Assembly (NCBI RefSeq): GCF_013140855.1
Contig: NZ_JABBPG010000007.1
Coordinates: 1 to 64,000 of the forward strand
Source: Pseudoalteromonas caenipelagi
GTDB taxonomy: Bacteria > Pseudomonadota > Gammaproteobacteria > Enterobacterales > Alteromonadaceae
DNA: 64,000 nucleotides
Direction: 5' to 3'
This document shows positions 17,415-27,388 of the stretch, in pieces (the first letter of the stretch is position 1; every line of letters starts with the position of its first letter). Under the pieces are notes generated by a model that did not search any database, was not told the origin of the DNA, and saw only the letters and a list, made by a program, of their open reading frames with translations. A program made the translations under genes and the position numbers.

Positions 17415-18503
17415 ATGAAAAGTTTAAAAAATATACCGGTAACATTAGTTTCCATTTTTCTGTTATTCAATGCATTGGATGCAACAGCAAATAGTCAAGG
17501 TTTTGAGGCTATTCAAGGTCAAATAGCAGCATTACAAAATCGTGTAGATGAACTTGAAGAAAAAAAAGTGCCATCGAAGAGTAGTAACTTAACTCTTTAT
17601 GGAAGCTTTAGGCCCGCACTCACATATAGTCATTTCGGCAATGGGAAGACCAGTACAGATGTTACGGATTTTTATTCTAGGATTGGCTTTAAAGGAGAGA
17701 AAGTTCATAGCAGCAACCTAACTGCCTTTTATCAGGGGGAGTGGGATGTTGACATAGAAGCTGATTCTGACTTTGGTGATGCGCGACTAGGGTTTGTCGG
17801 CTTGAAGGGATATTTCGGTAAGATTGCAATCGGAAAACAATACAGCCCGCATTACAATACTATCGCGTTCGTGACAGATATATTTAATAACAGAGCAAGT
17901 CCTTTTGCATACGATGAAGCTGGGCCAGCCAGAACAAATCAACTAATAACATATTCATACGCTGCTAATAACTTGAAATTTGAAGCCGGGATTCAAGCCA
18001 ACGGACATGAAGAGTACAGTGCCGGTGGAGATAATACTAATTCCAATAATAAAGCACACATAGATGCTAGCTCATTGGGAATTGGATATAACGGATCCAG
18101 CTATTATTTTGGTGCTTCATTTCTTAATCAAAAGATAAACGATAGTGAGGAAAAAGATTTTGTTTCATTTGCTGCAAGTTGGAATGTAAAAGAAAAACTA
18201 TACTTAGGCATAACTTATCGGGATGTCGAACATGTATTGTCAGGCAATCATTACAAACAATCATCTTTAGACATAGCGTCTGCATACTCTTTTAGCAAGA
18301 GCTACAAATTAAAGATGTCATATTTCGATTGGAACGGTAACGGGCTAGGGCGCTCGTATAACGGTTACAACGTAACCTTTGAAAGGCACTTTAATAGTTA
18401 TATTTATATATTTACAGAATGGCTGACTCGGGACATCGAAAATCAATCAAGGAAAAACCAACTAAGTGTCGGCATACGTTATGATTTCGAAGCCTCACTT
18501 TAA
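17415..18503 (+). CDS. Outer-membrane porin
   Basis: A 362-residue porin with a signal peptide (KSLKNIPVTLVSIFLLFNALDATA, cleavage near residue 26), a short coiled-coil of the type seen in trimeric Gram-negative porins (GFEAIQGQIAALQNRVDELEEKK, about residues 28-52), then NLTLYGSFRPALTYS as the first beta-strand and a 16-strand-type barrel. It ends with GIRYDFEASL, not the usual terminal Phe. The frame is open from 17376, but ATG 17415 gives the proper signal peptide. The position between a symporter and a C-S lyase suggests uptake of the substrate used by that module. Confidence 0.82.
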   Translation: MKSLKNIPVTLVSIFLLFNALDATANSQGFEAIQGQIAALQNRVDELEEKKVPSKSSNLTLYGSFRPALTYSHFGNGKTSTDVTDFYSRIGFKGEKVHSSNLTAFYQGEWDVDIEADSDFGDARLGFVGLKGYFGKIAIGKQYSPHYNTIAFVTDIFNNRASPFAYDEAGPARTNQLITYSYAANNLKFEAGIQANGHEEYSAGGDNTNSNNKAHIDASSLGIGYNGSSYYFGASFLNQKINDSEEKDFVSFAASWNVKEKLYLGITYRDVEHVLSGNHYKQSSLDIASAYSFSKSYKLKMSYFDWNGNGLGRSYNGYNVTFERHFNSYIYIFTEWLTRDIENQSRKNQLSVGIRYDFEASL

Positions 18504-18668
18504 AGCGCTATGGTTATTGGTGACCTTTTTGTGAAAAGAAAGTATTAGTTTTTTGATAATGGAAAGGACAGGCTTATCTCACAAGCTACTATAGAAAATT
18601 TTTGCATCCTTTGTTAGCCAGCTCCGTCTAAAGTTTACACAGTACGTACTACAATACAGAGGTTAATA

Positions 18669-19838
18669 GTGAATTTTGACAAGAAAGATCCTGCAGCGGA
18701 GAACCAATTCATCAGAAATAGCGCGCATATGCTTGAGGGGATATTCGGAACCGCGGATGTCACTCCTTTTTGGGTGGCTGATATGGACTTAAGGGTTGCA
18801 GAACCAATCATAGATGAGTTACAACGCCTGACAAGTCGAGGGAAGTTTGCTTATGAATTTCACTCGCAAGGGGTATTTAAAGCAATAAGTGACTGGAATC
18901 TCCGCAGGCATGGTCTCAAATTGAATACGAGTAACTTTGTACAAGTTACCGGCGTACTAACAGGCATAGCTTTACTTATACGAGAGCTGACGGAAGTCAA
19001 TGATAGTATCTTGATTCAAACACCTGCTTACCACCAGTTTTCTAAAGTAATAAGTACTGCTAATAGGAAAGTTGTTAAAAGCCCTCTTCGTGTCGTTGAC
19101 GATAGTTATGAAATGGATTTTCAAGATTTGGAAAGCAAATTAAAAGATCCAAATGTGAAGGTACTCATATTGTGCAACCCTCACAACCCTGTTGGCAGAG
19201 TTTGGCGGCCAGACGAACTGATTACAGTGCTTGAATTGGCAAATAGATATAATGTTACAATAATCAGTGATGAGATTCATTCTGACATTATTTATCAAGG
19301 ATATAAGTTTACCAGCCTGATGACTGTCGGGGCTGATAAACACGTATCATTAATCGGTTCGCCATCAAAAACATTTGGTCTGCAAAGTATCTCAAATGGT
19401 TATCTCTACACTGAAAATACCGAGCTATTAGAGAAGATGAAAGCCATTTCTGAGTCGCTTTACCTAGATCATGGGAGCGCATTTTCGACATTTGCAACTA
19501 TTGCGGCATATGAGAAAGGTGAATCGTGGTTAGGCGCTTTTATGGAGTACATGCAAGGAACTGTAGACTGGCTCCAAAATTTCACTGATAAAGAACTCAC
19601 TAACGTCAAGATGTTTCCCGTCGAAGGCACCTACCAAGCTTGGTTAGATTTCTCTGGCGTAGGTCTTCCAGGTGATGAATTGATAAAGCTGTTTGGAAGA
19701 GCTGGGTTTGGAGCGTCTCCAGGCACTTGGTTTGATAGTGACGCAAAACAATATGCCCGGATCAGCTTTGCCTGCCCTCGTGCGGATATACAAGAGGCGT
19801 TCAAGCGTCTAGACCTAGAGCTAAAAGCAATCACATAG
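18669..19838 (+). CDS. PatB/MalY-type C-S beta-lyase (cystathionine beta-lyase-like)
   Basis: A fold-type I PLP enzyme of 389 residues. The family motifs are clear: TPFWVADMDLRVAEPI near residue 35, NPHNPVGRVW (about 172-181), SDEIHSDI (about 202-209) and the PLP lysine in GSPSKTFGLQSISNGY (about 232-247). PatB/MalY enzymes cleave the C-S bond of cystathionine, cysteine S-conjugates or cystine to pyruvate, ammonia and a thiol. The start is GTG with an AGAGG ribosome site. Together with CysE, a GST and a DAACS symporter it strengthens the cysteine and sulfur theme of the island. Its exact substrate is not deducible. Confidence 0.88.
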   Translation: MNFDKKDPAAENQFIRNSAHMLEGIFGTADVTPFWVADMDLRVAEPIIDELQRLTSRGKFAYEFHSQGVFKAISDWNLRRHGLKLNTSNFVQVTGVLTGIALLIRELTEVNDSILIQTPAYHQFSKVISTANRKVVKSPLRVVDDSYEMDFQDLESKLKDPNVKVLILCNPHNPVGRVWRPDELITVLELANRYNVTIISDEIHSDIIYQGYKFTSLMTVGADKHVSLIGSPSKTFGLQSISNGYLYTENTELLEKMKAISESLYLDHGSAFSTFATIAAYEKGESWLGAFMEYMQGTVDWLQNFTDKELTNVKMFPVEGTYQAWLDFSGVGLPGDELIKLFGRAGFGASPGTWFDSDAKQYARISFACPRADIQEAFKRLDLELKAIT

Positions 19839-20589
19839 GTGGTACTTTTTTCTTTGACAGCTTGCCCTTTAACTCCAAAAAAAAGTAAAGGGCAGGCAGC
19901 TGAACGTGTATAGAAGTGCACAAGTTAGCTAAAAAAGATAAGAGCATTGAACTGCCTGAATACCACAGTTATTTCAGCCTCATGTCGGAAATTAAAAGTG
20001 CAGCTGCATTGGGCGCTCGAGTGCGTGAACACTCAGCTTACTAATATGTATTAGCTAAAACTTGACCTGGTAATCTTCCTTTTTATAGAGCCAAACAATA
20101 AAAGCGAAGTGGAGAACTGCGCTTCATACGCTTCCTGATTCAGCCTAAAGCCAGTTCAAACATCAAACCTGTTTCATTTCCATCGGCTATACAACTTGGT
20201 CGCTTTGCCAGCACTCTTTTAAGAGTGTTGTAGTATTTGAAGGCACGGTATCCAGGAAAACTCCTCTGCGCTAATTTCCGTTTGTAGCTCGTTGAAAGCA
20301 GCGAGTTTGATTGGTGTTATGGACACTATGCCGCACTTACACTTCGAATAACAACGTAATCAAGTAGTGAAGAGTTGCTTCCGGCTGTGGATCTTCAAGC
20401 AAAGTGGTATTTATGGTAATTGAAAACGCCAGCAAGAAATTAACAAGGCTTATTCAGAGCTGGCGATGGGCAATAAATTATTTTTTATCGTGGAACTCGG
20501 GGGACGCTCAGACAAAAAAATTTAGGGAGGTGATAGTTGAGCTGGACCTGCCTTAGGTTCTTGCCAACGTCAATTTTAATATTTCTTAA
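19839..20589. other. 750-bp gap without a clear gene
   Basis: Just after the lyase stop, TGCCCTTT...AAAGGGCA (19863-19894) forms a hairpin around an A-rich loop. A protein-like 42-codon frame starting at GTG 19916 (KKDKSIELPEYHSYFSL, then SEIKSAAALGARVREH) ends at TAA 20042; it may be a gene remnant. Further on there is a hairpin CACTCTT..AAGAGTG near 20213-20228. No other coding signal is seen. The decay suggests the edge of an inserted segment. Confidence 0.35.
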
Positions 20590-21531
20590 TTAGGGGGACT
20601 GCTTCCAGTTTACATATATCGAAGCCAACCGAGAAGCGACCTCCTCATTTTTATTTGGGTCTAGGTTTAGTAGTAATTGTTCAATCTCCTTTTTATATTG
20701 GTTTGGTGAAATTGGCAGTTTGTTATCGATTGAATCTATATACTTATCTAATTGAGCCATGCTTTTTGCACCTCCATTCCACATCAATTTAGCAGATGCA
20801 CGGTCCAATTTTATATACTCTGCCCACATTTCAGTATGATCGGTTGGTTCATAGGTAAAACTTTCTATAAAGTCACCTGGTAGTAGCTCTTTTATTGAAG
20901 ACCAGTTTTTATTTTGATATTGCATGATGGAAATACTGGTAGCGCTGTGCGCAATAAGTTGTGGCCATAACATATACTGTCGATCTTCTTTAGCTGGAAA
21001 TGAAGTGATCTCCCGCCAGTGATCTACCTGCATATTGTTATCGGTTGAACCCAACATCAGTAACAATGTTTGTTCTTGCTGGAGCAGTACGATTACATCA
21101 ACTCCCATATCCGCTTGAATATTTCCGCACAAAGCTGCTTTTATCTTTATATTTTCGATATTCGCGCTAGAGTCTAAAGCTTCGGACATCTGTTTAGTTG
21201 ATAATGGTAGCTGATGTATTTCGTCATTTTGATAAGTTTGGCAAGCTAATAGCTGGCCCTTCTGGGGCTGCTCTAGTGTTAACTCTAGTAATGAGGAGTA
21301 GCCATCCTCCTGATAACTAAATAGTTGTTGTTTTGCACGATTAAAACTAAACCGTTTCTGGTTAGCAAATCCGGTGATATTATCTATTTTTTCAGGGACA
21401 TGAATAGAGGTTTGCAGTTGAGGTGCAAGTTTTGTGTCATCTGTTACGGCTTGCTGATTACTTCTGTCATAGCAGCCAGATAGTAACGCAGTAACGACTA
21501 TAGATAAGCATAAATAGTGATTTATTTTCAT
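20590..21531 (-). CDS. Predicted lipoprotein of unknown function
   Basis: The 313-residue product starts with a lipoprotein signal (KINHYLCLSIVVTALLSGC, lipobox LLSGC with the lipidated Cys near residue 20). The rest is soluble with no recognised domain; it contains repeated Gln/Ser-rich strands and ends with a helical segment (KKEIEQLLLNLDPNKNEE, then VASRLASIYVNW). The frame extends upstream to 21606, but ATG 21531 gives the lipobox at the right distance. It lies 103 bp downstream of the giant FG-GAP gene on the same strand, so the two probably work together at the cell surface. Confidence 0.65.
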   Translation of the reverse strand: MKINHYLCLSIVVTALLSGCYDRSNQQAVTDDTKLAPQLQTSIHVPEKIDNITGFANQKRFSFNRAKQQLFSYQEDGYSSLLELTLEQPQKGQLLACQTYQNDEIHQLPLSTKQMSEALDSSANIENIKIKAALCGNIQADMGVDVIVLLQQEQTLLLMLGSTDNNMQVDHWREITSFPAKEDRQYMLWPQLIAHSATSISIMQYQNKNWSSIKELLPGDFIESFTYEPTDHTEMWAEYIKLDRASAKLMWNGGAKSMAQLDKYIDSIDNKLPISPNQYKKEIEQLLLNLDPNKNEEVASRLASIYVNWKQSP

Positions 21532-21633
21532 AATTGATAAGTACCGTTCAAGAGGGTATCGATCGAGAATGAGTTTGCCGTGTATTGATGATAAACACCC
21601 ATACACGGCCTTTTGTTTCTCTAGTTCTCTATG

Positions 21634-24600
21634 TTAATTTGGATTCGGAATATAACGGCTTACACCATCTACTCTATGGGTTACCCGCCAAACAGGCACT
21701 GAGCTTGCGCGTAACTTCTTAAGCAATGCCGCAGTTTGAATTTCACTGTCATGGATGTTCTCTCCTGTGAGTAGGTGAGGCGATACAACCTTATCAAAGA
21801 AAATGTTCAGGTTTTGCGCGCTTGCAGGTAAAAAATAGCTTCTGGAGTTGTACTTATCGACAGCCCATGGCAGGGTGTTATTATTTTCATCCTGAACCTC
21901 ACTCGTCACGCCATGATCTATATTGGCAACGAAACTGATAGAGCTTTGGGTATCTTTTGCTTGCTTGAATGTACGGGAGAAGTATCCGCCTACACCAACC
22001 CCAAAACCTGTACCACTGGAGTCAACTTCAAAATCTACACCAAAATCTACATTGGCTTCAAAGCCATAGTGATCAGTAATTGATCCGGCAGCTATTTCAT
22101 TTTTTGACTGAAACCCACCATCAGAGACTGCTATCTCTGAGATTAACAATTTATCATTGATAAACTCTTGTGCAGACGTACCACTGGTATCTGTTTTGGC
22201 TGCATTGTGACGAGCTAACAGTTCATCCTGCTGACGCTTATCCTTAATTCGCCAAACCAACTCTTCTCTTGGGTTAAAATAAGACTGTCCGACACCATTA
22301 ACTTTTTTAGGACCGATAAAGCCATCGAGGGAGCCCGCCACCAGGTAGTTAGGGTTCATTTTAAAATTAATGGTTTCATCATTGATAGCGGCATCAGAGA
22401 AATCCAGTACATAGCCGACCAGTCTACCTGTTTCAGGGTGATGTAGTGCATATCTAGATGCACTCAATGTAGAAACAAAAAGTGTTCCTTCCGTGTGAGG
22501 AGCCCATAGCTCAACCGTTTTATTTCCCTTGTCATCGGTTTCATAACAAGGTTGCAGGTAAGCGCTTTCTCCTTGTTCACAAACTCGCCCAGGAACATTC
22601 CCAGTCATAAATGACTTTCTCACTATTGTTTTAGATAAAGAAAATTCTTCTTCATTACCCCAGATTTTACCTCCTGAGGCATTGACGTAGAGTTTAAGGC
22701 TGCTGGATACTATTGGCGTTTTAATACCGGCAGTTTCATAAAGTGAAACTTTACCGCCTCCTGTGGAATCAATAGCGTTTGAGACCGTAGTGCCGATATT
22801 TATTTCAATTTCAACATCGGCAAGAGCTCCAGAATAGCCCCATCGACCATTTTGGTCTCTGCCTAAATTTTCTCTTGGTACCGGAGGTGCGCCTTCAATG
22901 TAACCATAAGGTGTTGTACTCACCACATGCCTGCCGTTAAAAGTCGCCTTAAGTTTTCCCATAGGTACTTCGGAAAAGGCAAATTTGAAGCGCCCGTCGG
23001 CTTGTTTCAGTGGTTCGACATATTCTTGAATCATAATCCCTTGCTTTTGTCCACCAAACTCTGACAACCTACCTCCAGTGAAAGTCATTGGTGTAACGCC
23101 TTTGGCTAAAACCATATCATTTCCCCGAAAGAAAGTACCAAACTTGGGAGACCATTGCGGGGGCTTCCTTTCCTCAGCATCTCTTGGGATCATTAGAGCA
23201 CGGCGCAGGCTATCAGGCTGGTCGTCAATTGCTACTGGCCAACTATGCGGGAATTCAAATGTTCTTACCGAATCACCTTCTGTTTCCCCCCAGTTACTCA
23301 CAAGCATGTTTACATACGCAGACTCTTCGTGACGCCAGGTTCTTTGCTTTATTAATGTAGTATCCTTTACGTTGTAGACAAGGTCGCCTTTTGAATCTCG
23401 CCTCCACATGTTATAGAGCAAACCATCTGTGCCTTCATATAAGCGCGGGGTGATATTTAAGTCCGTATCCATCAAGGTGAATGACCATCCTCTCGGCGTG
23501 TCATTTTTTATCTGCCCCAGCTTATCCAGAGGAAGATTGTAGGTTAGAACCTTTCCATCACCTTCATCTTCATAGGCTGAGGAAATAACCAGCTCCCGAT
23601 CAAAGATATGTGTACCTTGCTCGCCATTAAGAACGGCGGGTGCTGAGGTTTGAACAACTGCAGTGTCTAAATTGCGAACATTTCTGGCATAAAAATAAGT
23701 ACTGTGATACCAGGGACTTACTTTTTCAGCCTTGCCGTCTTGCAAATATGTATAATCACTATTATCAAATATTTGCTCGCTACCTTTCCTATAGGAAGCA
23801 ACGACCAGTTTAGGGTTGGAACTGCAAGCGTTACTTACCGCAGTTGTTACCACAAAACGTTGTTGCCCTTTACCTTCACCAAGGGTGGAAGCCGATAAAG
23901 CTGTTACTTTACAGCTTGCGTCATTTGAAAGCTCCCCGATAGAAAAAGGCACAATGAATGCGGGCTCATAGAAAGGCATGTTAGAACTATCTTTGGTGGA
24001 GATGTCTGCGCTTTCTGTAAAGTTTTGTTTGTCTCCAGGCGTGGTAATAACCTCTGAACCTTGACTTGAGGCATAGCGTTTGCCACTAAGCTTATACCTG
24101 GATTCTGACAGTCGGATGAGTTTTTTGTCTACAGGGGCAAAATCGAATCTCTCAGCTAACACTTTCGAATTATTTGCATAACCATTTGCCCTGAACAAAT
24201 AAAGGTATTGACCATCGCTTGTTACATCAAAGACTTGTCCGTCATAACTAGCATTACATACTGGCGAGAAGTACTTTCCTTGCCCTTTAGTATCGACACC
24301 TGCTAATGTTGCATCGGTTAAAAAAGTCGTATTTTCAGGCTTGTCGTTATTACAGCGACTGTCGTTGTTTTGGTGATAAAATGGTAATGTTTGGGCTTTG
24401 CTCCAACCGTGCTCATCTTTATAGATATACTTAATGTCATTGCCTTCAGCAAAGAACACAAAGTTCTTATTTTTATAAGTAAGGCCCGTCATATGATTAA
24501 CTTCACTATAACTCGGCTGATTAATCGCTGATAAGGGGTTGTAAGGCGGAGTAAGGTACACTACCGGGTTGTCTGTAGACTTAGGTAACAATAAGATATC

Positions 24601-26109
24601 GGTATAACCGTCATTATTAAAGTCCCCATGCGCCATTTTGTGATAGCGACTACTAGTATAACCACTGAAATGATTATTAAAACTGCCGTTTTGATCTATC
24701 GTCCGAGAAGATTCTATCCCTGTAAAGCTTAAGCCTTGTGCTGCTGTGTCGCTTGTGTTTGTATATGAAGCGTACAGAATATAAGGTATGCCATTCCAGG
24801 CACCGATATCATCCATGCCATCATTATTAAAGTCGGCGATACTAATGAAATTGGTATTGTTATATACGGTTTGATCTTCCACCGTTACGCTTGAGAAAAG
24901 AGCGTCAGTGCTTCTGGTAATTGTTTCTTTGCCAGCCTGGTCGACGGTTACTTTAACGGCATGGCTGATATAAACGGTGTAATTGTAGTCGTCAATAAAT
25001 ACGATATCATCACTCCCGTCGCCATTAAAGTCACCAATTCTGACTTGCTCCTTGGAATATTTTTTAAACGATTCTTTGACTTGCGGATCGTTACTGTTTT
25101 TTTGGTGATTAAAATCACCATCAAGGTATAGATAACTGCGTTTAAAAGTACCGGGGGTACTTAGCCCAAACCAGATATCAATTTTTGAATGTCCTTCAGT
25201 AGTTTTAACATTGATGAATTCGCTAGTTTCCGTTTTATCCCAGCGCAATATATCTGGGTAGCCATCGCCATTGAAGTCACCAAAGCGAATATGCGCATTG
25301 GCACCATTAAGCAATCCTGATGATGAGAGTAAATCTTGCTGAGCAATGCCATCACTACCATCAGCCATTCGGATAGGAGCATTCTGATATATTTTAAAAT
25401 TTTTGTTGTAATAAATAGAGCCGTCTTTTTTATAGCCATTACCAATACCGGTTATCTGAACAAATATGTCGTCTAGGCCGTCATGGTCAAAATCAGCAAA
25501 TGCTAGCTCGTCTGGTGCATGAATAAAGACGAGGCCCTCCACTAAATCGTTCCTAAAGTTTATATCTATCTTCTGCTTATCGGGGGCTTCTTCCCTTGCT
25601 CCATGAACATCAACTGTATAAAAATCTGATGCATAATAACGACCATCATAACTATCTGCTTTATTCTGTCTGAATATTTCTACACCCTTACTACTCGCCA
25701 TATTAGCTGCAAACAAATTTGATTTTACAGATGAAAAACCTCTTAAATATCCCGGGTAATTAAGCTGGTCGCGAAACTCGGCAGTACCTGCATTAAACAA
25801 TGAACTCCACTCAGCTCTTTGCTCATTTTCATCGTACTTCCCTGCTCCAGCCGTTGCTCGACTAAGAAGAACTAACATCCCCTGAGTCGAAACATACCCT
25901 CTATCTGAAACCTCTTGTAATACAATATCATCGGTGCCATTACCATCCAGATCGGCGACCAGGGCGTTGTTATATTCCTGCCCTTTACCATCTATCATGC
26001 TGTATTTCCAAGGCACATCAGATGTATGCACCTTGACAGCACTGGCTATCGAAGAGTAGGCCGTTAATATCAAAGCAGCCCCCCTCAATAAATAACTTCT
26101 TTTTTCCAT
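21634..26109 (-). CDS. Giant secreted FG-GAP/VCBS-repeat protein
   Basis: About 1491 residues with an N-terminal signal peptide (RSYLLRGAALILTAYSSIASA). The first 520 residues hold at least six FG-GAP repeats with calcium-loop motifs (DLDGNGTDDIV, DFDHDGLDDIF, DFNGDGYPDIL, DFNGDGSDDIV, DFNNDGMDDIG, DFNNDGYTDIL), predicting a beta-propeller as in integrins and SpvB/TcC-type toxins. The middle third is of unknown fold. A Gly-rich alternating segment (FEANVDFGVDFEVDSSGTG, FGVGVGGYFSRTF, near residue 1370) resembles membrane-inserting beta-strands. It ends with WRVTHRVDGVSRYIP. ATG 26109 is preferred because AAGGG lies 8 bp upstream. Role unknown; surface adhesion or toxin-like function is possible. 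Confidence 0.75.
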   Translation of the reverse strand: MEKRSYLLRGAALILTAYSSIASAVKVHTSDVPWKYSMIDGKGQEYNNALVADLDGNGTDDIVLQEVSDRGYVSTQGMLVLLSRATAGAGKYDENEQRAEWSSLFNAGTAEFRDQLNYPGYLRGFSSVKSNLFAANMASSKGVEIFRQNKADSYDGRYYASDFYTVDVHGAREEAPDKQKIDINFRNDLVEGLVFIHAPDELAFADFDHDGLDDIFVQITGIGNGYKKDGSIYYNKNFKIYQNAPIRMADGSDGIAQQDLLSSSGLLNGANAHIRFGDFNGDGYPDILRWDKTETSEFINVKTTEGHSKIDIWFGLSTPGTFKRSYLYLDGDFNHQKNSNDPQVKESFKKYSKEQVRIGDFNGDGSDDIVFIDDYNYTVYISHAVKVTVDQAGKETITRSTDALFSSVTVEDQTVYNNTNFISIADFNNDGMDDIGAWNGIPYILYASYTNTSDTAAQGLSFTGIESSRTIDQNGSFNNHFSGYTSSRYHKMAHGDFNNDGYTDILLLPKSTDNPVVYLTPPYNPLSAINQPSYSEVNHMTGLTYKNKNFVFFAEGNDIKYIYKDEHGWSKAQTLPFYHQNNDSRCNNDKPENTTFLTDATLAGVDTKGQGKYFSPVCNASYDGQVFDVTSDGQYLYLFRANGYANNSKVLAERFDFAPVDKKLIRLSESRYKLSGKRYASSQGSEVITTPGDKQNFTESADISTKDSSNMPFYEPAFIVPFSIGELSNDASCKVTALSASTLGEGKGQQRFVVTTAVSNACSSNPKLVVASYRKGSEQIFDNSDYTYLQDGKAEKVSPWYHSTYFYARNVRNLDTAVVQTSAPAVLNGEQGTHIFDRELVISSAYEDEGDGKVLTYNLPLDKLGQIKNDTPRGWSFTLMDTDLNITPRLYEGTDGLLYNMWRRDSKGDLVYNVKDTTLIKQRTWRHEESAYVNMLVSNWGETEGDSVRTFEFPHSWPVAIDDQPDSLRRALMIPRDAEERKPPQWSPKFGTFFRGNDMVLAKGVTPMTFTGGRLSEFGGQKQGIMIQEYVEPLKQADGRFKFAFSEVPMGKLKATFNGRHVVSTTPYGYIEGAPPVPRENLGRDQNGRWGYSGALADVEIEINIGTTVSNAIDSTGGGKVSLYETAGIKTPIVSSSLKLYVNASGGKIWGNEEEFSLSKTIVRKSFMTGNVPGRVCEQGESAYLQPCYETDDKGNKTVELWAPHTEGTLFVSTLSASRYALHHPETGRLVGYVLDFSDAAINDETINFKMNPNYLVAGSLDGFIGPKKVNGVGQSYFNPREELVWRIKDKRQQDELLARHNAAKTDTSGTSAQEFINDKLLISEIAVSDGGFQSKNEIAAGSITDHYGFEANVDFGVDFEVDSSGTGFGVGVGGYFSRTFKQAKDTQSSISFVANIDHGVTSEVQDENNNTLPWAVDKYNSRSYFLPASAQNLNIFFDKVVSPHLLTGENIHDSEIQTAALLKKLRASSVPVWRVTHRVDGVSRYIPNPN

Positions 26110-26115
26110 AATCAT

Positions 26116-26526
26116 TTCCCTTAATGAGAATTAATGTTTGAACTGCACCCATTATTTGCCTGTATAAGCACTGTAAATGGCGCTCTTGACAACATATCTG
26201 GTGTGCAATAGTTAGCCAGAGGTTGGTTTTTTGTATCTATATAGTTAAAACAATGCTGGCTTAATGTTATGACGGAGGGCGAGGGGAAAAGACGCAAAAT
26301 TAATGTATACATTGCCATAAAAGAAAAGTTGCCATAAAAGAGAGCCAAAAAAGGAATGAAAGGCCATAAACCCAAGGGCAAGGTCCTGAGCCCCGCAAGT
26401 GTTCGCTATGCTCTACTTGGCGAGACTCACTTGAAATTGAGCGACCCCAAACTAGTACGTCGTGAATGCGTATAAAGAGCCTGACGCAACGAACAGTACT
26501 TCATAGTCAGTATTATCTCATGTGGT
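26116..26526. other. Intergenic region upstream of the FG-GAP gene
   Basis: About 410 bp hold the presumed promoter of the FG-GAP gene (minus strand) and the end of the FNT operon. A repeated TTGCCATAAAAGA-like word occurs twice near 26313-26345. An 86-codon open frame on the minus strand (26381-26121) has no homology-like features and is treated as chance. Confidence 0.35.
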
Positions 26527-27342
26527 TTAATTATTACGCTTTTGCGACGGTACGTGCACTTTATTATCTTGCTGATTATCGGTTGCTAAAGTAGACATAT
26601 ACCAATAACTCACCCCAACAAAAAGCACACCACCTAGCGTGTTGCCAAGGGTCACCCACAATAAATTAAGTCCTGCACCTGACAGAGAAATCCCTTCGAT
26701 GGTTGGGCCCATAAGCGCGAGAGAAAAAATGGTCATATTGGCAACACTATGCTCATATCCGCTGGCAATAAAACATAACAGACACCAAAAGATGCTGATG
26801 CACCGAGCTATATCACTGTCCATTCTGGCCGACATCCAGATTGCAAGGCAAACCAACCAGTTACAGAGAACACCATTAAAAAATAAAGTGCTTGCAGGAG
26901 CATTTATTTTTTTATAGGCGATTAACTGTAAAACAGTATTCTGACTCTCTGTCAATACGCCTCCCCCTAATTTATATATCAGGGCAAATACCACTGATCC
27001 ACTTAAATTTGCAAGCCAGACAACAAGGCAGATATGCACGGCATTTGATATTGAAATGCGCTTTCTTAATACCCCAAAAGTTGTATACATAGTGTAACCA
27101 GTGAACAGCTCTGCGCCTGCAAATATAATCAAGGTTAACGCAATGGCAAAGCAGGCCCCCATAACTAGCGCTCTAAACTCAGAAGGAACATCTGTGCCTA
27201 ATGTCATGATTAAAACAATGCCAAAGCCGATGTATGCACCAGCTAGCAACCCGCCAATACATATTGCTGATGCCCTTTCTAATAAGAGACTTACTTTCTT
27301 ACTCGCTTGATCTGCGAATCTATTTATCTGCTCGACATACAT
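26527..27342 (-). CDS. Formate/nitrite transporter family channel (FNT)
   Basis: A 271-residue integral membrane protein of the FocA/NirC family. Visible are GGLLAGAYIGFGIVL (first helix), AGAELFTGYTMY (the re-entrant FTG segment), NGVLCNWLVCLAIWMS and the signature SGYEHSVANMTIF that includes the central histidine. The pentameric channels move formate, nitrite or hydrosulfide. It is the last gene of a four-gene operon behind an aldolase and a DHDPS-family lyase, so it may export a small acid released by that pathway; this is inference. The C-terminus is short and hydrophilic. Confidence 0.9.
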   Translation of the reverse strand: MYVEQINRFADQASKKVSLLLERASAICIGGLLAGAYIGFGIVLIMTLGTDVPSEFRALVMGACFAIALTLIIFAGAELFTGYTMYTTFGVLRKRISISNAVHICLVVWLANLSGSVVFALIYKLGGGVLTESQNTVLQLIAYKKINAPASTLFFNGVLCNWLVCLAIWMSARMDSDIARCISIFWCLLCFIASGYEHSVANMTIFSLALMGPTIEGISLSGAGLNLLWVTLGNTLGGVLFVGVSYWYMSTLATDNQQDNKVHVPSQKRNN

Positions 27343-27388
27343 CTTATTTACTCACTATTCTAATGTGTAATGGTTGCGAGAGTGGGGA

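Noticed and set aside
26121..26381. 86-codon ORF on the minus strand upstream of the FG-GAP gene
   Set aside because: No coding character or recognisable motif. It occupies the promoter region of the next gene and has no convincing ribosome site.
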